From Boletus sp. NGJ (Eukaryota > Basidiomycota > Agaricomycetes > Boletales > Boletaceae), in the NCBI GenBank assembly GCA_019096195.1, contig JAGTXK010000055.1:434001-498000 (forward strand): a stretch of 64,000 nucleotides of DNA. The letters run 5' to 3'. Under the pieces are notes generated by a model that was given only the letters and a program-made list of their open reading frames with translations, made no database searches and was not told the origin of the DNA. The translations under genes and the position numbers were made by a program. Within the stretch, counting starts at the first letter, position 1; every line of letters begins with the position of its first letter. Below, in pieces: positions 12,680 to 23,025 of this stretch.

Positions 12680-13337
12680 TTACTTTGACCCGGTGGAGAA
12701 TTCTAATGGAAAATGCATAAGCTCCAGGCCAAAGGACAATAACACAGGGACTCTTACTGGTGACAGACTTTGTACCCTCAGAGATGGCATGCTTGGCGAG
12801 CTCACCAGGAAGAATCAACCGGACAGAAGTTTGGATCTCACGAGACGAGATAGTGGATTTCTTGGAGTAGGCGGCGAGTTCTGGGTAAACGTATCGTATT
12901 GAGACCAGGACGACATCTAGAACAATGTGGCACATACTGGATGCCTCGGTTGCGATCCGCTCAAAGATGTCATTCACAAACGAGTTCAAGATGGCCATGG
13001 CCTTGTTTGAGATACCCGTATCAGGGTGTACTTGTTTCAAGACTGTAACAGGAACCGATAAGTAACAAGCGCCACCAAGCAAGCGCGAGCACTCACCCTT
13101 GTAAATGTAGGAGCTGTATGTCTCCTTACGGACCTTTCGGCGCTTCTTCTTTTCACCATCAGCAGCGGGCTGAGATTTGCTCGCCGTCTTCTTTGCAGCC
13201 TTTGCGCCAGCATCTGCCTTGGCAGGTGCCTTGGATGCAGTAGAGGCAGGGGCTTTGCCGGCGGTGGATGCTGGCTACGGTGCTCATCAGCACACGATAA
13301 GTGATAAGAATAAAATCCAACCTACTTTTGGTGCCAT
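12680..13337 (-). CDS. HTB1: Histone H2B, five exons
   Basis: Core nucleosomal histone. Exons in coding order: 13337-13326, 13274-13097, 13042-12938, 12880-12758, 12702-12680. The basic N-tail ([16 protein letters not shown]..., [12 protein letters not shown]) leads into the H2B fold: [85 protein letters not shown]. It ends KFSTGSK. The lysine in SVTKF corresponds to the monoubiquitinated K123 of yeast H2B, and its codon is split by the last intron. All four introns have GT-AG ends and are 51-57 nt. No H2A gene adjoins it, although fungal H2A and H2B are often divergently paired. Start and stop follow from the full match to the family. Confidence 0.96.
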
Positions 13338-13775
13338 TTAGAAAGTTACAGAATGTACAAGGTATGCGACTGTAAAGATCAGGTATGAGCGTCGTTTATG
13401 CACGAGCAAGGCGGTGAACACACACCAGAGGTTATCTGTACGAGCGGGCCTTGGTGGGGCGAGTTGGTGGTGGTGGAGGGAAAAGTGTCTGGGTAGACGC
13501 GACAGGCATGACCTCAGCTTTTATGAATGGGCACGAACCCCATTTCAAGGTCCGCTGCGAAGCGGACATCACGTGATTCAACAGACCGCGCTCGTCACGC
13601 GTCCGTCACGGTCACGCTTTATATGAGTCCTTGGGAGGATCACTTTGCAGTCACCAGAAGATCAAACATGCAGCATCTAAACATGACAGACGAACGAATG
13701 CTATGACGACCTCGGATACACGAAAGTAATTCCTACCCATCCCACCACGAAATCGACAACTTTCCCCGTGGCTGA
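13338..13775. promoter_or_regulatory. Intergenic region upstream of H2B and downstream of the sphingosine kinase
   Basis: About 440 bp without a supported gene, holding the H2B promoter (minus strand). A TATA-like ctttatatgag lies at about 13,616, roughly 280 bp upstream of the H2B ATG. That is far for a TATA box, so its role is uncertain. The sphingosine kinase 3' end adjoins on the right. Confidence 0.4.
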
Positions 13776-15704
13776 TCATGTTGTTTCTCGCCGGGTACCC
13801 TTTGCATCGATCACGTTGAAGTCTGCGGCGTAGTATGGATTCGGGCTGAGCAGTGTCCCGAGACGGTGCAGAACTTCGATTTGGAACTCCTCGAATGGAA
13901 ACGCTTCACCGTCGACCATCAGCACGCCACTAGCCGTGAGGGGTTTGGCACGGTATGCAGACGCTTTGAAATATCGATTCTGTTCAACAGGATCAGTAAG
14001 TCGTCTCCAATACATAGCTCATATACACACAGAAGTGAACCAGTAAGAGCGGCCAACCTCGGCGCCCTCCATCGCGTCAAGCAAGAATTTCCTACCGACC
14101 TAAGGATACTCGTGTAAAAAGAGACGACAGACAACGTACAAACAAACGTACAATTTCTTGTATCGAAATGTCGATCAACCCATCATCAGGATGGGAAACA
14201 GGAAACTGCATTAGTGACCTGAGGACATGTCAGAGTAAGCATCAAGGAACGTGCAAGAGGATGATCTCAAACGCACCGGCTAACGTACGGACCCTTTCCA
14301 GCGAACATGTACAAAATTGGTTTGTCAAACCTGACCCAGTCGTCCGATCTGACCGTCCCATCCGCCTGCTTATCGTCACTTGGGGTAATGTCAGACGCTG
14401 GCAAAGCAGGAGGTACACCTTTCGCTGCGCTCTTTCGACGCGCATACAATGCATCTACCATCTGTGACTTGTCCTGTTCGACGACTTTCATCGATAACTC
14501 CATCTTACAAGTCTTGCGTGTTACAACTGGCAAAGAAGACAAGGTTATAGTTATATTCCTGGTTAGAAACAGAGAATTTTCTTACCTCCACGAAGGAATC
14601 CCCAGATGAAGCGGAGATCGCCCATCCATCTGAGGTGTTCAGTTTCAATGTCGACGTCGGCCATGAGACCAACGGTCTGTGACATGAACGATATACGCTT
14701 CTGATTGCCTTGGGTGAAAGAAAACAGGTCGACTTTCATCGGTCGACCTGGAGAAACACTGAGACATGCGCCTCGCGTCTTTCAAGGCGATGAACACGTG
14801 CCTTTGAGGACGTTGAGAGCGGCTACGCAAGGATCTAGTCCGTCATGTATACCCAAAATGTTTAACGAAAGACCGTTTCCAGAGCCTGCGGGTATTGGGG
14901 CTATAGGAATACTGAATGCTTTCTCCGGCGTCGCATGCTTTGCAAGGCCATTCACGACCTCGTGAACGAGACCGTCTCCGGAAACGACGACTAATGCATC
15001 AAAGGTGAGTTCCATGTTCTGTGCGATTTCGGTGGCATGGCCAGCTCTCGTCGTAACTACGGCGGGGCGTCAACACAACGCGGGCCACAATAAAATGATG
15101 GATTGGACCAACGCGTCACGTCGAGGGTGCACCCAGCGGCCCGCAGTATCGGCTCTACCTTTTGGGCAAAAATATATGGGGCTTTCCCCTGCAAATCGTC
15201 CATTTGAGGGTGTCATTCGATAAACGCGAGGAACCTACGGGGCCACCGTGGGGATTAATGAGCACTTTCAAGGCTTTCGAAGGATTACCGCCTTGGTCGA
15301 GGAAGAAGAGAAGGAGAAGATGATGAGCATATAGGAGAGCACAACACTGAATCGGCGATCGGCGAACCTTGGTACGCAACCTGAGTAATCGAACTAGACC
15401 ATTCCTTGGCCAAAGGAACGTTTTTCTCCGTCACCTCACCTCGGACCTGTTTCATATGGCATTGCTTCCCAGTATGCGCCAAGTACGACACCTCGACGGT
15501 GGAACCAGATACGGTGGCAGCGATGACATTGCGAATGGGAATTTCGTAATGACTGGGCTTGGTGGAGGAAGAGAAGATGAATGAATGCTGTTTGGGGGTA
15601 TCGGCGGTGGTGGACGCAGAACGGACGGTGAGTGATGATTCAGTAAAAGTGAGAGTAGTGACTGCGCCATTGGAAGGCTCGAAGACGAGCTCTCGAGCGG
15701 ACAT
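13776..15704 (-). CDS. LCB4: Sphingoid long-chain base kinase (diacylglycerol kinase catalytic fold)
   Basis: Phosphorylates sphingosine-type bases with ATP to make signalling phosphates, normally at internal membranes. Predicted exons in coding order: 15704-15368, 15291-15239, 15188-15111, 15056-14802, 14747-14586, 14526-14289, 14218-14152, 14099-14058, 13979-13776. Catalytic motifs: KVLINPHGGPGKA, VVVSGDGLVHEVVNG (the SGDG nucleotide loop), PIPAGSGNGLS, then the C-terminal lobe KVDLFSFTQGNQKRISFMSQ, ILYMFAGKGP, SHPDDGLIDISIQE and GVLMVDGEAFPFEEFQ. The intron between KG and RPMKVDL begins GC (14748-14801), a GC-AG intron. It is head-to-head with the methyltransferase, with about 240 bp between the starts. 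Whether it is the LCB4 or LCB5 counterpart cannot be told. Confidence 0.93.
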
Positions 15705-15943
15705 TGTATGGCTGGTGATAGGAAGAGGAGGAGCGACTGGTCTGGTCTATATCTGGCCTCGAATCGAGCAAAAGCGACTCCGTTACTCGCTGCCATCGTT
15801 TCTCCTTTTTTTGGTATAGCACTGCAGGGGCACCTCAACACATGACTTGTCAAAGTTGATCCCAACTCCTCCCTGTGACCTCGGTTCCGCATGCGTCTAT
15901 AATAACGTTTCACCACAGCATGTGGCTCGTCGCACGCAGGACC

Positions 15944-16966
15944 ATGTCCACAAAGGTACATACCATCGCCCAGGCCGGATTTGCTGTAGGAACAAATGAA
16001 CTGTACGACAGGTGAGGCGCATCATATCTGATAGGTATATTCGTTGCCGATGTCAATCATGTCAGAGCTCGGCCATCTTACCCTCCGGAGAGCATCCGCT
16101 TCATCAAGAGGTCCGTTGGTATCGCAACACCGCTCAATATCGTCGAGTAAGTAACACCCGCTCATCTCCCGCAGCCAAACCAACTCCGCTGCAGGATTGG
16201 CGCCGGAACGGGATTGTTTACCCGTGCATTGTTAGCGGATGACACGACGATCGCCACATTAAAGGCGATCGAACCGAGCGCTGGAATGAGAGAGGTCTTC
16301 AAACAAAGAGTCAGTTATGCGTCGGTGACCCTCAGCGATGGCACGTTCGATTATGTCCCAACCGTCGAAAATGGTTGGGCGGATCTGATCATCATCGCGC
16401 AGGTCTGTCAACTCTACCGGACCATTTCGATTCATGCCTTGATTGTCTCGCTCAGGCTTTCCACTGGTGTCCCGATTATAGCAAGGCATGTGCCGAGTTC
16501 GCTCGGATCCTAAAGCCAAGCGGAACGGTAGCTTTCATCTGGAACTTGGAGGACAGGTGACCAATTTTCTCCTATGTGACGACCTTATTTCGATCAGACG
16601 TTCAGAGACGGCGCTGGCTGGGTCGCTCAGATTCGTGACCGTATCGAAATCCACGAGAACGGCACACCCCAATTCCGTTTGGGTCTTTGGCGTCAGGTCT
16701 TCTCTACAGAGTCCTACAACAAGAACTTCAAGCCTCCCGAAGAGAAGGAATGGGTGTACCACCTTGACGCATCGGAGAAGATCTGTATCGACCGCGCGTT
16801 CAGCAAGAGTTACATCTCCATCCTTCCGTCTGACGAGAAGGAAAGGGTCTTGGAGGATATCAAAGCCATTGTGGCCAAGGGTGACGGAAGAGTTTGGATT
16901 GACGAGAGCAAGGGTGTGTTTGAGTACCCGTACAAGACCCTGGTGGTTCTGTCCAGAAAGAAGTAA
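15944..16966 (+). CDS. Class I SAM-dependent methyltransferase, unknown substrate
   Basis: Soluble methyltransferase of the methyltransferase-11/25 type, similar to fungal trans-aconitate methyltransferase-like proteins. Exons: 15944-16011, 16066-16146, 16195-16402, 16456-16556, 16606-16966. SAM-binding motif I is EIGAGTGLFTRAL, the acidic loop follows at KAIEPSAGMREVF, and motifs ADLIIIAQAFHWCPD and EFARILKPSGTVAFIWNLED follow in the usual order. The C-terminal part contains GTPQFRLGLWRQVF. A second in-frame ATG lies 24 nt upstream at 15920. The start at 15944 gives the usual N-terminus (MSTKVHTIAQAGF). The substrate cannot be read from the sequence. Confidence 0.87.
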
Positions 16967-17074
16967 CAATGGACTTGTTTAAATACCAACCTGCTGTAGA
17001 CCATCTTATTCATCCCCGTCTTGTTCAAAGACTCGGCGAACAGCACGTGGAATCCTAGTACATCCTACATGCAA

Positions 17075-18459
17075 TCACGCCGGAGGAAGAAAGACAGCCC
17101 ACAACACACAGTTCACTGCACCCCACACGACACTCCACGCAACCCACGCCCTACCCCACCCCGGACGCTCGACGACCAACCGCGCCGCCGCCCAATACAC
17201 CACAGGGAGCGACGGCAACACCCGGAGCGCGATTTGCACGTGTGCGTTGAATGTAAGCAAGAGAGTGAGCGCGAGCGCGTGGAGGACGTGTGGGAGGAGC
17301 GAAGGGACGAAAAAGAGCGAAGGCGGGTGCGGATCGGTGGGGGACGTCCCTTTGCGTCTCTCGTCCGCCCCCGCCTGGATGAACGAGAGAGGATACACGC
17401 GGGCCATTCGAACGAGATAAAACGCGCAAAAAGCATAGACGTTCATCAGCGCTGGCAGCGCGAGGAGGAAATTGGGCACGTTGGACACCGTCCAGTACCG
17501 CATGAACCCGACGTTCCAATACTGGCGTTGGACGTGCGTGTAGATCGAGGGGAACATGCCCCGGTCGCACCACCCCGGACGTCCTACGGTGCCCGGCGGG
17601 GCGGACGTACAAAAGCGGAGGTAGCCTGTATAGTTGTGGTGCACGAACGGGACGAGCGGGATCGCGACGAGGACGATGCAATACAGTATCCGAGCTGGCG
17701 TGAGCTACAACGCAGGGGTTAAGCCTACGCTCCCCCCCCAAAAAAAAAAAAAACGCAGCGTGCCCACACACTCACGAGATCTCTCCGAGCACACAACCAC
17801 GGCGAAACGAGCATCCCCCACACAACGAACCCAGTAAGAAAGACCCCATTGGACCGGAACGCGCTCGCGAGCGCGAACCATACCGCCGCTGAGAACCACC
17901 GCGACCGCGCACAGGCCCACATCCCCCGGTATGAACAGTACGTAAAGAACGGCTCGCTGTATGGTGCGAAACGCAGGGTCGCGGGGCTGCTCGATAGCAG
18001 GGAGAGTGCGGTAGCCAGGAACGCGGCCGACGACGAACGGAGATGGTGGAGCGAGAGTCGGTAGAGGACCCGCGTGGAATCGGAAGCCGCAGCGAGCATG
18101 GCGCCGCCGAGGAGCGGTGCGGTTATATCTGCGGAGCTAAGCCCCACGCGCGAGAGTATGTGCCCGGAGACGCGCATGATGAATGGAAGGGCTGGAAAGA
18201 ATGCCCACGCGTGTTCGTACGCATGTCCTTCTTGCGCGACGTGTGCAAAGTGAAACGCATCCCAGCGAAGCAACGATGAGATCCATGGGGGTGCTGAGCT
18301 GTTCAAGATGAGTCGTGGGGAGCTGTCGAACAGGGTTAGCACGTATGATGACGATATAATGAGCGTTGCGATGAGGACCCGACTGAGAAGCGAAAGGAGG
18401 GTCAAAGTTCGTAGGTGGGCTTGAGCCTCCGGGAACGAAGGAACCAAGTCAGAGGCCAT
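17075..18459 (-). CDS. GPI18: GPI mannosyltransferase 2 (Gpi18/PIG-V)
   Basis: ER multi-pass enzyme that adds the second mannose to the GPI anchor. Exon 1 (18459-17776) and exon 2 (17704-17075) are joined by a 71-nt intron containing a C run followed by a 13-A run. The family motif of a luminal loop, RWDAFHFAHVAQEGHAYEHAWAFFP (shown here only as RWDAFHF and YEHAWAFFP), is near residues 65-90. PYSEPFFTYCSYRGMW follows, then many hydrophobic helices and the C-terminal RQYWNVGFMRYWTVSNVPNF. The length of about 437 residues fits the family. The C-terminal half is GC-rich, with Arg/Pro-rich shadow frames on the other strand that are not genes. Confidence 0.93.
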
Positions 18460-18831
18460 TGTGTGTAGTGAACTTGGAACGAGAGAGCATCTCAGCAGGC
18501 CGCGTGGACTACGAAATCAAACGAGTCCCAACAACGATAATGCACGTTCAATAACGAGTGTAATGCGTGCAAACTACAAGAAGAACATGCAACGCACATA
18601 TATACATACTAGCGCTACACACGCAACAACGCCAACGATTAGTCTATGAAATGACACACGTTCCGCGAGTGACTGTACTGTATAAACAGGTATTATTGCG
18701 GTGAACCGTCCCAAGGCTGTTGTTGGTCACAAAACAAATGTCCAATAAAAGGAATGAATAAACAAAAAAAAAAAAACACACCGTGCAGTATAGTCCCTTG
18801 AACGTCGAGCAAAAATACTTCGCTAGCAACA
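18460..18831. other. Intergenic, no gene seen
   Basis: About 370 bp between the Gpi18 start and the ferric reductase stop. It holds the Gpi18 promoter and a 12-A run near 18,765. No coding signal is supported. Confidence 0.4.
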
Positions 18832-21800
18832 TCAATACTCAAACTCTTCGGATACGAGCGTGATAGATCCACGCATGTCGCCTCTCCATATCCGCCCAGG
18901 ATCGATCTGCGTGGCAACAATCTTGCGTACCATCGCATTCAGAGACGTAGGCCCGCAACCTAGCAAGGTACCCCGTCAGCTTCACGACCACCTCCCGGGA
19001 TTAAAAAAAATGGAGTCAACCGACATGCGACGACAATAGTCCCCCTTGGATGCCTGCACCTCGTCCGCGATCACCTTGTCCAACTTGGGCTTCCCAGGCC
19101 TCGCATGCTCACAAACGAAACTGACATCAGTCACTTCCTGTTCGTCCATCTCGAACGGGAGTCGGGAGTCCGAGGTACCCGAATTCGAGAGAGGGGACAA
19201 ACGGGACTCTTGAGAGTGCTCGTTTGGCATCAAAGGCGGCATTTGAACCACCTGCGACTTTCCAGGTTCTGACTTGACATCATAGTAGCTCTTTGCAGGA
19301 TATGTGGGTGATCTCGAGTCGTCATGGGTGGCGACCAGTGGGACAGTCGACAGGGAGTCGGAGGACAGAGGCATCGATTTCAACGGCGAATATGGATGGA
19401 GTGATGACTCTGAGTGGTGAGAGAACGGTAAGTGCGAATCCATCTCGGACGAAGACGAGGTCGATCGTTCGGAGAGGGGTGAGATAGCAAGGAGCCTATC
19501 GGCGGACTGAGTGGACAACGTCAGAATCTTCCGCGGTCGAGGTACACGTGACGGTTGCGAAGGTGGTGCTGTATACTGGTCAGGGTAGGCTTGACGCGGA
19601 TCTCGGGCATGTCGAGGATTCTGAGCATCACCATACACCAGAGTGTGTGGTGACCGAGCATCTTGATCCATCCTCTCCGTGGTAGAGAGTTTACGAGACT
19701 TTATTCGCCGAAACTTTCCCTCGTTCTTCAGCCTGCGGCTAAAATAAGCCTCTCCAGGTGACGCCATGTCGACATCGCCATCAAAATTAGTGAGATCTAG
19801 TATATTTGTCTCGTGTGCAATATGGATATCATCCGCGGGAGGCTCGTCACCGGGGGATTCGCCGAGATAAAAGGTGAGATCGACGTCGCTCCCGTAGCTT
19901 TCGTGAGTCTCGACAGAATCTGTGGATCCGGAGCGAGAATGTAGGGAATTCTTGCGCATGAAATTCGGATGAGGGGGTTGAAGTGTTTCGTCAGATTTGG
20001 CAAATTCGCGGTTGAAATGCGCGCGTGGGGGGACCAGGGGAGGAGGGTGGCTTAGAGGGATAGGTTTGAAATTTGTGACATAGATGTCAATCTGAAGAAC
20101 CGACGGAGGAACGATGGACATGCAGTGGCGTATGATGGATGCACCCCACTGAACGTGGCCTGATGCAAATCGACTTAGTTGAATTTGCTCTTGCGCAGCC
20201 GACTAAACTTACTGTATTCGCGGACAAGCCAAATAAACCGCACACGCTTTAGTTTTGCACCCTTGCAACCCCCAGCCGCCGGGTCTTCCTCCAAGACGTC
20301 TCCCGTCCTTCCCCGCCAAGCACATACACATGTACTGCAAGAGAGACAAACCAAAACTCACGCCTGAACCGCCAGTGACGATGACCCCGGTCGAATAACT
20401 CCCCCATCTCGTACGTTTTGCACTCCCGAGTGGTCCGTCGACGTACGCGCGCAAGAGAACCCCATTCTTTGGTAAACTGCCCGATGTAAATCCAGGAGGT
20501 ACATCTCCGCTAGATCGTTCCGCTGTCATTCGCGACACGAGATTCCAAAGATCTCGCGTCCAACCGCGTTTCGTGCGCACAAGGAATAGCATTATGCGAC
20601 CTGCATCTGTCGAGGCTTCTTCGTCGCAAACAGTGGCACATGTAAACGGGTGAGAGGTGAACCGTGAGACAGATGGAATATTCAGGAGGAAGTGTTGACC
20701 TGGTGACCATGACAAGAAGCCCGGTGTGATGAGGCGTAGGCGCACTGTGTGTCCTGACAACAGTTCAGCATGGGCATAACCAGAAGGTGGGATATAAGTG
20801 AACGGTGCATAAGAGATTGGCATTTTGGAAAGATACTGTTCGGCTGAATGCGGAAGGGATGCGGGAGATCGAGGTTTAGATGTAGGTGTGTCGCAACCGG
20901 CAGAGATGAGAGTCTTATCAAAGTAAGCGTCGAGCGGGCTAGGAGACCGTTCATCGATAAGTCCGAGATGCGAAAGGGGAGACTCGACATTGAAACTATG
21001 AACATCGTCCATTTCCCAGGTATCCCGTGGCGAACTCTTGAAATTGGGTGGGGAAGGGTATGGTCTGAGGGTTATTCCGCGCACGATACCATTGGCGTAC
21101 AACCACCAGGTTCCTCGCCAGAAGCGTTCACCGACCCAGACAAAAAGAGCTGCCCAACACCACCACGCAACGGTCGAGTGGTGCAACCCCGCGGTAACCA
21201 GCATGCAGGGGACAAGAAGAACGTGCGAGATATAAAAGTATTCATAGAAACGCCTCCGGATGGGATGTAGAGAGAGAAGGATGATTAGTGTGAGGAGCAC
21301 GAAGGCCTGTGGTAGGGGATAAGCACGCTGGGTGGAAAAGGAGAACAGGTTTGCGTACGATCCAGCCGCATATAAAGGGAGTATAGGACCAGGCATAGAC
21401 GTATGCTACGCGACCAGTGGATGGATTGACGTCCTTGGCCAGCTGGATGCTCCAGAGGATGACATGGATGAAAGCGAGAAACCAAATGAGCCTTCCAGCC
21501 CATCTGTGTAACCATGCGAGCTTGTCGAAGTATAGCTGTATCATGAAGGGAAAGGCGAATATAGCGAATGGAGGTGCTTTGAGGGCGAGGAGGACGCAGA
21601 GGGGGAAAAGGGCGAATGCGATCTGGCCAACCCTGGCAGATGAGGACCAGAGAGATTTTGAGATTGTATACTGGGGCATGTATGGTACGAACGTCGACGT
21701 GTCGTACAACTGGGACGGAGGTGAAGAACGAGCCATCTGCCAGACCTTTAAACTCGGGTCCAGGTAATCTGGACCCACGAAAGCGAGTGCAAGGGACGCC

Positions 21801-22123
21801 AATGTGAGCACGGTCAAAGAGAGGAGTTGGGCATTCGATGGAAGCGATATGGGTTGGCGATGGGGACGGTTCGTCTTCTGGGCAGGACCCAAGGTATGCT
21901 TATTCTGCCAAGTTCGACGGCGTAGGGACCATTTTGACCAGATGGCACCACAAAACCCACCTCTACAACCAGTCCAGTGAAGGACTGCGAAGGCGAGGAA
22001 TATGAAAACGACTGCTAGCCAGAGAAGGAATGAATAACGGCGACTCGGGACGCTGAGAGAATGTATGGTAACATAGGCCGTAATCCATTGCAGACTGTCC
22101 TGGTACGGTGGAGTGGAGGCCAT
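18832..22123 (-). CDS. Ferric reductase transmembrane component (FRE family)
   Basis: Plasma-membrane flavocytochrome that passes electrons from NADPH to extracellular Fe(III) or Cu(II). Exons in coding order: 22123-21359, 21306-20213, 20159-19035, 18959-18832. N-terminal helices include the haem-coordinating stretch FDKLAWLHRWAGRLIWF followed by FIHVILWSIQ, and EYFYISHVLLVPCMLV with a further His. The FAD-binding domain shows SWSPGQHFLLNIPS and SHPFTCATV (HPFT motif). The NAD-binding domain shows VTGGSGVSFGLSLLQYM and RFIWLVREYSHVQW, and the C-terminus reads CGPTSLNAMVRKIV...LVSEEFEY. A long Ser/Pro-rich insert (about residues 630-950) interrupts the NAD domain. The frame slips by one base in the tttt at 20253-20256; one base fewer restores the family match. 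The copper chaperone is the next gene upstream on the same strand. Confidence 0.9.
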
Positions 22124-22327
22124 GAGAGGAGAAAAAGTAAAGCTAGTGCGACATTTAAGAAAATATTGTGCGCGGTGCTGCGGGGGAGAACATCGAGCAT
22201 CTTCTCACGTGCAGAAGAGTCCCGTCCAATATTCCATCTTAACTCAACTTGTCTACACCTCTTGGATCTCTCGGCCAGACAGCACCTGTGTACAAAGATC
22301 AGCAACAACAAGACTCGAGCGACGACA

Positions 22328-22702
22328 TTAATCCACCTCCTTCCCCGTCTTCTTGATCTTCTCAAACACGGTCGCGTACGGGACATCTCCCTTCACCACC
22401 ACCTTCTGTTTCTCAAGACTGACATCGTACGTGATCCCTGCACGCCACCGTCAATGCGCGCTTCACTATCATCACAACGACCACCCCTACCTTCTACTTT
22501 CGAGAGTGCCCGTTCCACGGCCGTGGAGCACCCTCCACAAGTCATCTAAAGACGGTCGCGTCCCGAGCAGTCAGCATCCTCACCCTGTTCCTGCTGGGGC
22601 TGGTATGCCGTACCTTGACGTCAAACTCGTATTCGCCCTAGTATGTACCAAACGTGTCAGCGTCCCGATCTCGATTAGACCGCGTAGTAGTTCACGCACC
22701 AT
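22328..22702 (-). CDS. ATX1: Atx1-type cytosolic copper chaperone
   Basis: Delivers Cu(I) to secretory-pathway copper ATPases. The predicted 62-63 residue protein has one HMA domain: MGEYEFDVKMTCGGCSTAVE carries the copper-binding MTCGGC, and the fold closes with VVVKGDVPYATVFEKIKKTGKE, including the KTGK of loop 5. Predicted exons in coding order: 22702-22700 (ATG only), 22637-22614, 22545-22491, 22437-22328. The ATG-only first exon is inferred because GTGCGT follows it directly and an AG ends just before GGC-GAA-TAC. MTCGGC itself begins with an ATG, so translation from 22545 is possible but would lose the first beta strand. The length matches Atx1 proteins. Confidence 0.88.
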
Positions 22703-23025
22703 CGTACCAGAAGGATAGATTGCAAGTTGGATTCTGTCGACGAACCAGTTCAAGCTTTATAGCGCGGCACACGTCAGCCTCCGACCTCCGGCCAGCGACC
22801 AAACAGCGGATTGCGTGATCAATGATAACAACATCCGCTCGTCATTAATATTGATCACTGCTCTGCGTCCAAAATCTCACGCATCTCTTCCGAGTCCAAT
22901 GCTGACATAGTGACCCCTTCATTAGCGTGTCATATATGTACCTTTGACGTTAACGTATATCCAAGCAGTGTGGTATTAAGGCCGATCAACGGCTCCCGCT
23001 CGTCCACGGAGATCCCTGAACATCG
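22703..23025. other. Intergenic: ATX1 promoter and permease 3' flank
   Basis: About 320 bp upstream of ATX1 and downstream of the amino-acid permease stop. No further gene is supported. A small inverted motif, gatcaatga...tcattaatattgatca, lies at 22,819-22,857; its role is unknown. Confidence 0.35.

Noticed and set aside
17021-17722. 233-codon plus-strand frame opposite Gpi18
   Set aside because: Arg/Glu-rich shadow of the GC-rich Gpi18 coding strand. The minus strand matches the PIG-V family throughout.
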